A DNA stretch of 64,000 nt from an uncultured Eubacterium sp. (GCF_934525195.1 NZ_CAKSZA010000001.1:124001-188000); one strand, 5' to 3'. Shown: positions 35,261 to 43,946, counted from the first letter of the stretch. The notes: generated by a model not told the origin, from the sequence alone. Numbers and translations are program-made.

Positions 35261-35573
35261 AGAGGACTGAAACATCAGCCCTCTCAGCGTGTCGAAAAAG
35301 TGTTTTCGACACGCTGTAGGCTGTTGAGAAAGTTTCTGAATTTCGTTTTCTTGCGAGTGGGAGCTGTACATAGGTACCGCCCCCGAGCAAAAAACGAAAA
35401 ACGCCAAAAATGCTGTAAGTTCACTACTTACAGCATTTTTAAACCCCACCGTCAACACTTCGTGTTGCCACCTCCCCTTTTGCTAAAAGAGGAGGCATTA
35501 TTCGGTTGATTATATTTTGGCGTGTTTCAGGAGCTTTATCGACAGTCTGAGAGGACTGAAACATCAGTCCTCT
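35261..35573 (+). repeat. Composite palindromic insert flanked by a duplicated terminator
   Basis: A 24-bp hairpin, AGAGGACTGAAACATCAG plus CCTCT, occurs at 35261-35284 and again at 35550-35573 with one mismatch. The 265 bp between hold a 14-bp perfect stem (35285-35316), a 15-bp perfect stem ending in T's (about 35406-35441), a CAACAC/GTGTTG hairpin (35453-35467), a CCTCC/GGAGG hairpin (35471-35495) and a 27-bp segment (35517-35543) that recurs inverted at 47853-47879. The region 35251-35580 holds no gene. Confidence 0.85.
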
Positions 35574-35580
35574 TTTATTC

Positions 35581-35994
35581 TTATAATACCATAAACAATG
35601 TGCCTGCTGCGATAAGAATACAGCCGACAAGCGACTTTGCGTTAAATTCTTCGTGCAAGAAAATAAATGCAAGCACGAGAGTGAACACAACGCTCAATTT
35701 GTCAATAGGCACAACTTTTGAAACATCGCCGATTTGGATTGCCTTGTAGTAGCAGAGCCACGAAGCACCCGTTGCAAGACCCGAAAGCACAAGGAATATC
35801 CAACTCTTTTTGCCGATATTTGTTATGCCCGACTGTGCATTTGTAACAAACACCATAAGCCACGACATACCGACAACAACCATTGTGCGGATTGCCGTTG
35901 CCAAATTTGAATCAACGCCCTCTATTCCCACCTTGGCAAGAATTGAAGTCAATGCGGCAAAGACCGCAGAAAGCAATGCAAACAACCACCACAT
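35581..35994 (-). CDS. Small EamA-domain (DMT superfamily) transporter
   Basis: This 137-residue protein has five hydrophobic segments forming a single EamA unit, about half a usual ten-helix DMT transporter, with KVGIEGVDSNLATAIRT after the first helix and the pattern SWLCYYKAIQIGDVSKVVPIDKLS. Such proteins may work as dimers to export small metabolites. The ATG at 35994 is preferred to the in-frame GTG at 36003, because AGAGGTG is the binding site. The substrate is unknown. Confidence 0.8.
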   Translation of the reverse strand: MWWLFALLSAVFAALTSILAKVGIEGVDSNLATAIRTMVVVGMSWLMVFVTNAQSGITNIGKKSWIFLVLSGLATGASWLCYYKAIQIGDVSKVVPIDKLSVVFTLVLAFIFLHEEFNAKSLVGCILIAAGTLFMVL

Positions 35995-36046
35995 ACATAT
36001 CACCTCTTTACCACATATTACACCCTTTCACATACAAAGTAAAGTA

Positions 36047-36076
36047 AAATCCCGAAACCGTTTGGCTTCGGGATTT
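36047..36076. terminator. Terminator after the P-type ATPase gene
   Basis: AAATCCCGAA and TTCGGGATTT form a perfect 10-bp stem. In the minus direction it follows the ATPase stop by a few bases and leads into a T-containing tract. Confidence 0.75.
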
Positions 36077-36081
36077 GTTCG

Positions 36082-38772
36082 TTATTTATTCGCTTTGCGC
36101 TGGATAAGCTTTACGATTTCTACAATCGGAACAACCATAAATGCAAGGAGAAGTGCTGTGAAATATTCTCTTGCATCAATAGGAGCGAAGTTGAACGCAT
36201 TGCTAAGGAACGGAATGTAGATAACCGCAGTTGAAAGCACGAGCGAAAGAACCATTGCACCGACAAGATACCAGTTCATACTGCCCATCTTGGCAATTGA
36301 CTGACGGCGAGAGCGCATATTGAACGAATGGAAAATCTCTGCCATAGAAAGTGTCAGGAATGCCATTGTCATACCGTTTTGGTGAAGCAAATGAGTCGCT
36401 TCGTTTGCATCATTAACTGCAAGGATTTGTGACAAGGTCATATGCTCAGGGCTTGCCATAACAATACCGAGAATATAAGCAACGAGAGTAAGCACAGTTA
36501 CCATAACACCCTGATAAGCACAGTCAAAACCCATACCGCCTGCAAAAATGCCGTCTCTGCTGTTACGAGGCTTACGGCTCATAATGTCAGGGTCACCTTT
36601 TTCAAGACCGAGAGCAAGTGCCGGGAAGCAGTCGGTGATAAGATTTATCCACAAGAGATGAACAGGCTCAAACAATGTGAAACCGCAAAGGGTTGCAAAG
36701 AAAATCGAAAGAACCTCGGAAAGATTTGACGAAAGTAAGAACTGAATTGAGTTACGAATATTATCGTAAATTCGTCTGCCCTCTTCAACCGCAGAAACGA
36801 TTGTTGCAAAGTTATCATCCGCAAGCACCATATCGGCAACATTCTTTGTTACATCGGTGCCTGTGATACCCATACCGACACCTATATCGGCATTCTTGAT
36901 TGACGGAGCGTCATTTACGCCGTCACCCGTCATAGCGGTAATCTTTCCACGCTTTTTCCACGCTTGAACAATACGAACCTTATGTTCCGGCTGAACACGA
37001 GCATAAACCGAATATTCCTCGATATGCTCGTCAAGTTCTTCATCAGACATAGAATTGAGTTCCATACCTGTGACAGCCTTTTGATTTTCGCCGATGATAC
37101 CAAGCTGTTTTGCAATAGCAACGGCTGTGTCCTTGTGGTCGCCTGTAATCATAATAGGGCGAATACCGGCACTCTTACATTCCTTGATTGCATCAACAAC
37201 CTCAGGACGAACAGGGTCAATCATACCTGTCAAACCGATATAGCAAAGGTCCTGTTCAAGTTCGTCGGGTTCGTTTGACGGCTGTTCGCTGTAAGTTCTC
37301 ATAGCCGCACAAAGAACACGGAGAGCCTGGTCTGCCATTTCCTTGTTTGAATCGGAAATAGCCTGACGGATTTCGTCTGTCATAGGCACTTTTCTGCCCT
37401 CAACAAATGCAGTTGTGCAAAGTGAAAGAACAATATCGGGAGCACCCTTTGTGTACTGAACAAAACCGTTTGGAGTTTTGTGGATTGTTGACATCATCTT
37501 TCGGCCTGAGTCAAACGGTGCTTCGCCGACTCTTGGGAAAGAATCTTCAAGTTCATTTTTCTTCAAGCCGAGTTTGTCTGCATACGCAACAAGTGCGGCT
37601 TCGGTAGGTTCACCCTTAACCGTTCCGTCATCCTGAAGCTCCGCATCACAGCAAAGAGCCATCGCTGTTGCAAGAAGTCTTTCATCTGTACCCTTATAAT
37701 CAACAACGGTCATCTTGTTTTGAGTGAGCGTGCCTGTTTTGTCCGAACAAATAATCTGTGTACAACCGAGAGTTTCAACCGCTGTGAGTTTACGGATAAC
37801 CGCATTACGCTTTGACATCTTTGTTACACCGATTGAAAGAACGATAGTTACAACGGCAGCAAGTCCCTCAGGAATAGCCGCAACGGCAAGAGAAACCGCA
37901 ACCATAAAGAACGACAATGTTGAGGACAAAGTGATTGCATCGCCGACAACAAGTGCACGAACAATATCAAATGCAAAGATGAATACGCAAATGCCCAAAA
38001 CTATGAACGACAATATTTTTGAAAGCTGATTAAGTTTGATTTGGAGAGGGGTTTCCTCATCCTTTGCCTGTGTGAGTGCGTCGGCAATCTTGCCCATTTC
38101 GGTATCCATACCCGTGGCAACAACAACCGCCTTGCCTCTGCCGTATGCAACCGATGAACCCATATAGCACATATTTTTTCTGTCGCCGAGTGGAACATCG
38201 TCAGAGCCGAGCGGGTCAATAGGTTCTGCTGTTTTGGTTACAGGCACGGATTCACCCGTAAGTGCAGATTCCTCAATTTTCATAGAGGCACATTCGATAA
38301 TTCGACAATCGGCAGGAACGCTGTCGCCCGCTTCAAGAACAACAACATCACCAACAACGATGTCCTCGCTCTTTACTGTGACAACCTTGCCGTCACGAAT
38401 AACCTTTGATGTGGCGGCGGCTATTTCTTGCAAGGCTTCAATCGCTTTTTCTGCCTTGCTTTCCTGATAAACGCCCAAAACCGCATTGATGATTACAACC
38501 ACCATAATGATGATAACATCGGCATAGCCCTCGCCCTCACCGCCAACTGTGGCTGTGACAGCGCTGATTACTGCCGCAACAATCAAAATGATAATCATCG
38601 GGTCTGCAAGCTGAGACAAAAAGCGTTTGATAAGACTATCTTTTTTGCCCTCTGCAAGTTTGTTTTTGCCGTTTTTTTCAAGTCGTGACGAAGCCTCGGC
38701 AGACGAAATACCGCTTTGCTCCGACTTTACACCGGCAAGCACTTCTTCTTTCGTTTTCAAATACTCTTTCAT
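36082..38772 (-). CDS. P-type cation ATPase (Ca2+/Mn2+ type IIA)
   Basis: This 896-residue pump has all P-type domains: actuator TGES (ALTGESVPV), phosphorylation CSDKTGTLTQNK, and hinge TGDGVNDAPS. Membrane motifs AAIPEGLAAVVT, SSNLSEV and NLITDCFPALALG supply Glu, Asn/Glu and Asn/Asp side chains like the SERCA ion site. It resembles bacterial Ca2+ ATPases. A manganese riboswitch (yybP-ykoY) lies in its 5' leader, so Mn2+ export is the likely physiological role. I start at ATG 38772 because GGAAGGTG lies 6 nt upstream; the in-frame GTG at 38781 is part of that site. Confidence 0.93.
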   Translation of the reverse strand: MKEYLKTKEEVLAGVKSEQSGISSAEASSRLEKNGKNKLAEGKKDSLIKRFLSQLADPMIIILIVAAVISAVTATVGGEGEGYADVIIIMVVVIINAVLGVYQESKAEKAIEALQEIAAATSKVIRDGKVVTVKSEDIVVGDVVVLEAGDSVPADCRIIECASMKIEESALTGESVPVTKTAEPIDPLGSDDVPLGDRKNMCYMGSSVAYGRGKAVVVATGMDTEMGKIADALTQAKDEETPLQIKLNQLSKILSFIVLGICVFIFAFDIVRALVVGDAITLSSTLSFFMVAVSLAVAAIPEGLAAVVTIVLSIGVTKMSKRNAVIRKLTAVETLGCTQIICSDKTGTLTQNKMTVVDYKGTDERLLATAMALCCDAELQDDGTVKGEPTEAALVAYADKLGLKKNELEDSFPRVGEAPFDSGRKMMSTIHKTPNGFVQYTKGAPDIVLSLCTTAFVEGRKVPMTDEIRQAISDSNKEMADQALRVLCAAMRTYSEQPSNEPDELEQDLCYIGLTGMIDPVRPEVVDAIKECKSAGIRPIMITGDHKDTAVAIAKQLGIIGENQKAVTGMELNSMSDEELDEHIEEYSVYARVQPEHKVRIVQAWKKRGKITAMTGDGVNDAPSIKNADIGVGMGITGTDVTKNVADMVLADDNFATIVSAVEEGRRIYDNIRNSIQFLLSSNLSEVLSIFFATLCGFTLFEPVHLLWINLITDCFPALALGLEKGDPDIMSRKPRNSRDGIFAGGMGFDCAYQGVMVTVLTLVAYILGIVMASPEHMTLSQILAVNDANEATHLLHQNGMTMAFLTLSMAEIFHSFNMRSRRQSIAKMGSMNWYLVGAMVLSLVLSTAVIYIPFLSNAFNFAPIDAREYFTALLLAFMVVPIVEIVKLIQRKANK

Positions 38773-38831
38773 ACAGTACACCTTCCGTTAGAATATACTA
38801 CAACGCAGGCTTTTGTGCCTTGCATTTTTAT

Positions 38832-38962
38832 ATAAAAATAGACTCATACATAGTATCTGCACTATGCACAAGTCTCATTCTCTACAATTAAGCCAGCCTA
38901 TGTCGGCATGATGTTGACTTAACACACGATAACCGTGGAATTACTCCCCTGTCTTTAATTAG
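38832..38962 (-). ncRNA. yybP-ykoY manganese riboswitch with terminator
   Basis: Reading minus, the leader contains AGGGGAGTA, then GTCAACATCAT followed by GCCGAC and GGCTGGC, the two conserved loops of the Mn2+-sensing yybP-ykoY aptamer, with P1 formed by AATTAA and TTAATT near 38886-38960. Downstream an imperfect stem AGACTTGTGCATAG/CTATGTATGAGTCT (38840-38875) leads into TATTTTTAT, a terminator just before the ATPase gene. Mn2+ should favour the antiterminated state. Confidence 0.9.
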
Positions 38963-38991
38963 AATATAACATACAGGTGTATAAAAGTCAA
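38963..38991 (-). promoter_or_regulatory. Promoter of the riboswitch-ATPase transcript
   Basis: TTGACT (38986-38991) and TATATT (38963-38968) on the minus strand have a 17-bp spacer, placing the start directly before the aptamer. Confidence 0.8.
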
Positions 38992-39002
38992 CAGCGCAAA
39001 TG

Positions 39003-40361
39003 TTAACATTTTCTTAATTGTTTTTTGAAAGCAACAAGAAACGGAGCAGACACAACAGCCGCCAAAACATAGGCTATAGGTTGTGAAAGTTCCAAGCCGA
39101 CAATGCCGAAAAATCTCGGCAAAACAAGAGCAAGCGGAACAAAGAAAAGTCCGTTTTGACAGCAGGCAAGGAACAGCGCCCTGCCCTTTTTGCCGATACT
39201 CTGAAATGTCATATTTGCGGTGAGTGCGGTAGGAAAAAATACAAGCGAAACGCAGAGATAACGGAGTGCGGTTGCACCGACTTCAACAACCTCTGCTTCA
39301 CTTCTGAACCGACCGATAACCCACGGAGCAAAGATAAACATAATGCCCGAAAGAACGGTTACGGCAATCGTTCCGTACACCCACAAAAAATCAATTGCCT
39401 TGCGAACACGATCAAAGTCCTTACTGCCGTAATTGAACGCACTGACAGGCTGAAACCCCTGACCGATACCGACGCACACGCTGCAAATCAGCATTGAGCA
39501 CCTATTTGAAACGCTCATAGCGGCAATACAGGTGTCGCCGTAAGGCGAAGCCATAACATTGAGAATCATTGTTGACAAACTGCCGAGTCCGTTACGCATA
39601 AAGCTCGGAAATCCCGTTGCAACAATTTCCCAAATATCCCTGCCGTTAAGTCGAACATATTTTAAATTAATTCTGCATTGGCACTTTTTCATAATAAAAG
39701 CAGACAGCAAAATCGCCATACTCAAATACTGACTGATTGCAGTTGCAAGACCTGCACCCGAAATACCCATATTAAATGTAAAAATAAACAAAGGGTCAAG
39801 AGCAATATTGAGGATACCACCCGAAGTAAGTCCGATCATAGCAAGTCGGGCAAGTCCCTCGTATCGCAAAATATTATTCATTACACAGCTTGTGCACATA
39901 GCCGGACCCGAAATGAGAATATAAAGTCCGTACTGTTTTGCGTAAGGCAAAATCGTTTCGGTACTGCCGAGAAACGACATCAATTCATCCAAAAAGAACA
40001 AACCGACAACCGCAATAACGGTGCTTATGCCAAGCGACAAAAAGAATGCGGTTGAACAAAATTTTCTTGCCGTTTCAACATCTTTTGCACCGAGCCGTCT
40101 TGAAACAATCGAGCCTGCGCCCTGACCGAACATAAAACCAAATGCCTGAAAAACAGCCATAAGGCTGAACACAACGCCCGTTGCACCCGAAGCGGAAACG
40201 CTGATTTTAGACACAAAATAGGTGTCCGCCATATTATATATTGTTGTTATGAGCATACTGATAACAGTAGGAACAGACAAGATAAATATAAGTTTATTAA
40301 CCGGGGTCCTTGTCATTTTTTTATACTGTTTATCAGCTGCCGAATTTTCACTGTTTGTCAA
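39003..40361 (-). CDS. MATE family efflux transporter (third of three)
   Basis: This 452-residue protein has about twelve helices and MATE signatures such as LSVPTVISMLITTIYNMADTYFVSK, GQGAGSIVSRRLGAKD and GIGQGFQPVSAFNYGSKD. It should export a compound in exchange for ions. The frame opens with a TTG at 40361, only 4 bp after the hisF stop; the N-terminal NSENSAADKQYKKM resembles what I recall for close MATE relatives, supporting this start over the ATG at 40316. It appears to be the last gene of hisH-hisF-MATE. A link to histidine-like metabolism is only positional. Confidence 0.87.
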   Translation of the reverse strand: MTNSENSAADKQYKKMTRTPVNKLIFILSVPTVISMLITTIYNMADTYFVSKISVSASGATGVVFSLMAVFQAFGFMFGQGAGSIVSRRLGAKDVETARKFCSTAFFLSLGISTVIAVVGLFFLDELMSFLGSTETILPYAKQYGLYILISGPAMCTSCVMNNILRYEGLARLAMIGLTSGGILNIALDPLFIFTFNMGISGAGLATAISQYLSMAILLSAFIMKKCQCRINLKYVRLNGRDIWEIVATGFPSFMRNGLGSLSTMILNVMASPYGDTCIAAMSVSNRCSMLICSVCVGIGQGFQPVSAFNYGSKDFDRVRKAIDFLWVYGTIAVTVLSGIMFIFAPWVIGRFRSEAEVVEVGATALRYLCVSLVFFPTALTANMTFQSIGKKGRALFLACCQNGLFFVPLALVLPRFFGIVGLELSQPIAYVLAAVVSAPFLVAFKKQLRKC

Positions 40362-40365
40362 ATTA

Positions 40366-41124
40366 TCATCTTCTTACGCTAACATTATTTTTTGCAAGAT
40401 AATCCTTGAGCACAGGGATAGGAAGTTCGTTAAAATGAAACAAGCTTGCCGCAAGAACCGCATCTGCCTTGCCGTCAACAAAAGCGTCCAAAAAATGTTC
40501 TGCCTTGCCTGCGCCGCCCGAAGCTATGACAGGAATACCGACTTTTTCGGACACGGCACGGGTGAGTTCAATATCATATCCTGTTTTTTGACCGTCACAA
40601 TCCATAGAGGTCAAAAGAATTTCGCCTGCGCCTCTTTTTTCTGCTTCAGCAGCCCATTCAACAGCGTCGATACCTGTCGGAATTCTGCCGCCGTTGAGAT
40701 AAACTTCCCAACCGCCGTCCGTCTTGCGTTTTGCATCAATGGCAACAACTACACACTGAGAGCCGAATTTGTATGCAGCTTCATTGATTAAATCGGGATT
40801 GCGAACAGCGGCGGAATTGACAGAAATTTTGTCGGCACCCGCACGCAAAAGTTCCTTGAAATCATCAACGGTTTTTATTCCGCCGCCGACGGTAAACGGA
40901 ATAAATACGGTGTCGGCAACCCTCGAAACAATATCAATCATGGTACTTCTGCCCTCGTGAGTTGCGGTTATGTCAAGGAGCACAAGTTCGTCTGCGCCCT
41001 GCTTGTCATAAGCCGCCGCACATTCAACAGGGTCGCCTGCATCACGCAAATCAACAAACGAAACGCCTTTTACTACTCTACCATTTTTAACATCCAAGCA
41101 CGGAATTATTCTTTTTGCGTACAT
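40366..41124 (-). CDS. hisF: Imidazole glycerol phosphate synthase, HisF subunit
   Basis: This 252-residue (beta/alpha)8 protein has the catalytic Asp residues in [16 protein letters not shown] (D11) and [14 protein letters not shown] (about D131), and the phosphate-binding VGGGIKT and [10 protein letters not shown]. With HisH it converts PRFAR and ammonia to imidazole glycerol phosphate and AICAR. It begins 2 bp after hisH ends. No other his gene is visible within this window, so this pair may belong to a split his pathway or to another nucleoside-like pathway. Confidence 0.95.
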   Translation of the reverse strand: MYAKRIIPCLDVKNGRVVKGVSFVDLRDAGDPVECAAAYDKQGADELVLLDITATHEGRSTMIDIVSRVADTVFIPFTVGGGIKTVDDFKELLRAGADKISVNSAAVRNPDLINEAAYKFGSQCVVVAIDAKRKTDGGWEVYLNGGRIPTGIDAVEWAAEAEKRGAGEILLTSMDCDGQKTGYDIELTRAVSEKVGIPVIASGGAGKAEHFLDAFVDGKADAVLAASLFHFNELPIPVLKDYLAKNNVSVRR

Positions 41125-41126
41125 AT

Positions 41127-41738
41127 TCAGTCCTCCCTATTCACAAAATTTTTAAGAAGCGCAAGTCCTACTTCGCTGCTTTTTTCGGGATGGAACTGTG
41201 TGGCACAAACTCTGCCCTTTTGCACAGCGCATTGAATAGGCACACCGTATTGTGTTGTGCCCGCAACAATATCTTTATCGGCGTTTTTGAGATAATAAGA
41301 ATGTACAAAATAAAAATAGCTTTCGTCCTTTATTCCCTCAAATATGCCGTTTGTTTGATTAAGTTTTACACTATTCCAGCCGATGTGCGGAACTTTTAGT
41401 CCGTTATTTTTCGGAATAGTGACAATATCGCCCTTGAAAATTCCAAGACCTTTTACACCCGGTGATTCTTCGCTTGTTTCAAAAAGAAGCTGAAGTCCAA
41501 GGCAGATACCAAAAAAATGCTTTGAGCCGTCAGCCGATTCTTTGATTGTTTCTTCAAGTCCGCGTTCTCTGATACAGTTCATTGCATCTGCAAAAGAGCC
41601 GACACCCGGTAGGATAATGTGAGATGCCGCATTTATCTCGTCTTTATTATCCGTAATCTTACTTTCTGCACCGATAAAATCCAAAGCCTTTTTCACGCTT
41701 TGCAAATTGCCTGCACCGTAATCAATGATTGCAACCAT
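41127..41738 (-). CDS. hisH: Imidazole glycerol phosphate synthase, HisH subunit
   Basis: This 203-residue class I glutamine amidotransferase has the nucleophile Cys in [12 protein letters not shown] (about C79) and the His-Glu pair in QFHPEKS near the C-terminus, and begins [15 protein letters not shown] as HisH usually does. It supplies ammonia to HisF. The start at 41738 follows AGGAGA and it has a promoter at 41767-41795, divergent from the pyrophosphatase gene. Confidence 0.95.
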   Translation of the reverse strand: MVAIIDYGAGNLQSVKKALDFIGAESKITDNKDEINAASHIILPGVGSFADAMNCIRERGLEETIKESADGSKHFFGICLGLQLLFETSEESPGVKGLGIFKGDIVTIPKNNGLKVPHIGWNSVKLNQTNGIFEGIKDESYFYFVHSYYLKNADKDIVAGTTQYGVPIQCAVQKGRVCATQFHPEKSSEVGLALLKNFVNRED

Positions 41739-41766
41739 AATATTCTCCTATAATTTTGATATATTA

Positions 41767-41795
41767 ATAATATCACTCAAAAAGAAAAAATGCAA
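41767..41795 (-). promoter_or_regulatory. Promoter of hisH-hisF-MATE
   Basis: TTGCAT (41790-41795) and TATTAT (41767-41772) on the minus strand are spaced by 17 bp. Confidence 0.65.
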
Positions 41796-41803
41796 ATTTA
41801 AAA

Positions 41804-41832
41804 TTGACAAATCATTTCTATAATGTTATTAT
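41804..41832 (+). promoter_or_regulatory. Promoter of the pyrophosphatase gene
   Basis: TTGACA (41804-41809) and TATTAT (41827-41832) have a 17-bp spacer. It is back-to-back with the hisH promoter. Confidence 0.75.
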
Positions 41833-41861
41833 ACTGTCATACTATTTAAGGAGGAGCGTTT

Positions 41862-42395
41862 ATGAACATTTGGCACGACATATCTCCAAAGCGTATTAAG
41901 AAAGACCAATTCTACGCTGTAATCGAGATTTCAAAAGGCGGAAAGAACAAGTACGAGCTTGATAAGGAAACAGGTATGCTCAAACTTGACAGAGTTTTGT
42001 TTACATCAACTCACTACCCTGCAAACTACGGCTTTATTCCGAGAACATATGCCAGCGACAACGACCCTCTTGATGTTTTGGTGCTTTGTAGTGAGCAAAT
42101 CAGACCGATGACAATCGTTGAATGTAAGCCAATCGGCGTTTTGGTTATGGAAGACAGCGGAGCAAAAGATGAAAAAATCATTGCAGTTCCTGTCAACGAC
42201 CCTAACTACAATTCATACACAAACATCGACCAGCTTCCAAGCCACAGATTTGACGAAATCAAGCACTTCTTTGAAGTGTACAAGACTCTTGAACACGACA
42301 AGAGCACATCTGTAACAGAAGTTAAGCCAAAGGAAGAAGCAGTCAAGATTATTCAGGATTGTATCGACAGTTACATAAGGAACTTCCAATTATAA
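41862..42395 (+). CDS. ppa: Inorganic pyrophosphatase, family I
   Basis: This 177-residue protein has the family I active-site residues: EISKGGKNKYELDKETG with catalytic Glu and Lys, HYPANYGFIPRTY, and the metal-binding DNDPLDVLVL. It hydrolyses PPi to phosphate and drives biosynthesis. A PPi-type phosphofructokinase is also encoded in this window, so PPi supply and removal must be balanced in this cell. GGAGG precedes ATG 41862. A terminator and tRNA-Ser follow. Confidence 0.95.
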   Translation: MNIWHDISPKRIKKDQFYAVIEISKGGKNKYELDKETGMLKLDRVLFTSTHYPANYGFIPRTYASDNDPLDVLVLCSEQIRPMTIVECKPIGVLVMEDSGAKDEKIIAVPVNDPNYNSYTNIDQLPSHRFDEIKHFFEVYKTLEHDKSTSVTEVKPKEEAVKIIQDCIDSYIRNFQL

Positions 42396-42402
42396 TAAAA
42401 AT

Positions 42403-42424
42403 AAGGCAAAGCAATCTTTGCCTT
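42403..42424 (+). terminator. Terminator after ppa
   Basis: AAGGCAAAG and CTTTGCCTT form a 9-bp stem with a 4-nt loop and a short T-tract, just before tRNA-Ser. Confidence 0.75.
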
Positions 42425-42431
42425 TATATAC

Positions 42432-42524
42432 GGAGAGTTATCGAAGTGGTCATAACGGGGCTGACTCGAAATCAGTTGTGCGGCTCATACCGTACCGAGG
42501 GTTCGAATCCCTCACTCTCCGCCA
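42432..42524 (+). tRNA. tRNA-Ser (anticodon CGA), CCA encoded
   Basis: The acceptor stem GGAGAGT (42432-42438) pairs with ACTCTCC (42514-42520), followed by G and encoded CCA at 42522-42524. The anticodon stem GCTGA/TCAGT with loop CTCGAAA gives CGA for serine. A long variable arm and T-arm GGGTTCGAATCCC are present. Confidence 0.95.
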
Positions 42525-42712
42525 CAAAAACAGAAGTGATACCGTAAGGTGTCACTTTTGTTTTTTTAGTTAGAATAAAGAGGGATTCGAACAAGGAGGG
42601 AGCGAAGCAGAAGAAAACAGTCCGGTGGACTGTTTTCGCCAACGTGCCAACGAGTGAAGCGAGGCGATAGAGGCGGCAGCCTCGGCAAAATCCCTCACTC
42701 TCCGCCACAAAA
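42501..42712 (+). repeat. tRNA-Ser 3'-end copies flanking a palindromic insert
   Basis: A 24-bp direct copy of the tRNA-Ser 3' end (AATCCCTCACTCTCCGCCAC plus AAAA) lies at 42689-42712, matching 42507-42530. A 13-bp inverted copy of the T-arm lies at 42580-42592, matching 42501-42513. Between are an 11-bp perfect hairpin (GAAAACAGTCC/GGACTGTTTTC, 42613-42637) and a GC-rich segment with GAGGC/GCCTC hairpins (42661-42683). The interval 42713-43115 holds no gene. Confidence 0.9.
42534..42567 (+). terminator. Terminator after tRNA-Ser
   Basis: AAGTGATACC pairs with GGTGTCACTT (one G-U) around a GTAA loop and is followed by a run of T's to 42567. Confidence 0.8.
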
Positions 42713-42772
42713 CGGCAGTCAATTTTGGCTGCCGTTAATTAAATCAGCTTTTGCAACAAATACATAAAACAA

Positions 42773-42808
42773 AAAACAGACAACGGTTTGGGATGCGTTG
42801 TCTGTTTT
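42773..42808 (+). terminator. Second terminator beyond the tRNA-Ser repeat
   Basis: AAAACAGACAACG and CGTTGTCTGTTTT form a long stem, followed by further T's. The rest of the stretch to 43115 is AT-rich and only provides the leader of the pyridoxal kinase gene; a TATGAT-like -10 is seen near 43082 but no good -35. Confidence 0.75.
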
Positions 42809-43115
42809 TTATAAGTGCGATTCTGATTTGGGAGCACTTGATTGCAAATTAATTTAGTTTAATATAGAGCATATAATTGCAGATCTATAATCACATTATA
42901 CTAAAACTTCAATAAAAGTACAATATACACATTTAACAAAATAATTCTATCATTTTGTAGGATTATCCAAAAAAGTTTTTTATTTGGTAAAAAAATGTTC
43001 ACACTTTATTTATAAAATATAAGAAACAAAATCTGTATATTGTTTTATGTTGAAATTTGATACTTTTTGAAAGCATAAAAATATGATATGATATTTTAAA
43101 TTCGGAGGTGACTGT

Positions 43116-43943
43116 ATGAAAAGAATCGTAACTGTACAAGACATATCGTGTCTTGGCAAATGTTCTATTACTGTCGCCTTGCCGATTATTTCCGCTATGG
43201 GAATTGAAACGAGCATTATACCAACTGCCGTTTTGTCAACACACACACTTTGGGAGCACTATGTTTGTGATGATTTGACAGATAACATTCCGCTTGTTGC
43301 CGAGCATTGGAAAAAAGAGCGTTTTGATTTTGACGCAATTTACACGGGTTATCTTGCATCAAGTAAACAAATTGATGTTGTGTGCAAACTTTTTGACGAA
43401 TTTAAAACCGAAAACAACTTTATTTTTGTTGACCCTGCAATGGCTGACAACGGTGAAATGTACAGAAATTTTGACAAAAGTTTTGCAAACAAGATGCGTG
43501 ACTTATGTGCAAAAGCTGACATCATAGTTCCTAATATAACCGAAGCATGCTTGTTGACCGACACCGAATACAAAAGCGAATACGATGACAAATACATTGC
43601 AGATTTGCTCAAAAAGCTCACCGACCTCGGTGCATCAAAAGCAGTCATCACAGGTGCTCACTATGACGGCAAATACGGAATCATGAGCTACGACAGCGAA
43701 AATAACAAATACAGTTTTTATGCTCACCAAAAGATAGACCATATTTTTTACGGCACAGGCGATGTGTTCTCCTCTGCTTGCGTGGGTGCATTAACACAAG
43801 GTTATTCTCTTGCCGAAGCAGTTGAAATCGCGGGTGAATTTGTTTTTGAAAGTATCAGAGCCACAATAGAAGATAAAGACGCAAGACTGTACGGGGTAAA
43901 CTTTGAGCAGGCACTCCCTTTATTGGCTAAATACAATAAATAA
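43116..43943 (+). CDS. pdxK: Pyridoxal/pyridoxamine kinase
   Basis: This 275-residue ribokinase-fold protein starts VTVQDISCLGKCSITVALPI, as clostridial pyridoxal kinases do, and has the catalytic GTGD at 213-216 in FYGTGDVFSSAC. It phosphorylates pyridoxal, pyridoxamine or pyridoxine to the PLP precursor form, in line with several PLP enzymes in this window. GGAGGTG precedes ATG 43116. It stands alone with a shared terminator on its 3' side. Confidence 0.9.
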   Translation: MKRIVTVQDISCLGKCSITVALPIISAMGIETSIIPTAVLSTHTLWEHYVCDDLTDNIPLVAEHWKKERFDFDAIYTGYLASSKQIDVVCKLFDEFKTENNFIFVDPAMADNGEMYRNFDKSFANKMRDLCAKADIIVPNITEACLLTDTEYKSEYDDKYIADLLKKLTDLGASKAVITGAHYDGKYGIMSYDSENNKYSFYAHQKIDHIFYGTGDVFSSACVGALTQGYSLAEAVEIAGEFVFESIRATIEDKDARLYGVNFEQALPLLAKYNK

Positions 43944-43946
43944 GAT

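Noticed and set aside
35187..35690. Several overlapping frames of 67-88 codons in the repeat after the PfkB kinase gene
   Set aside because: They run through hairpin repeats on both strands, lack ribosome binding sites, and have no recognisable domain.
42472..42708. A 78-codon minus-strand frame spanning the tRNA-Ser gene and its repeat
   Set aside because: It is the antisense translation of the tRNA and its duplicated 3' end; strings like AESEGFEPSVRY are well-known false proteins from tRNA genes.
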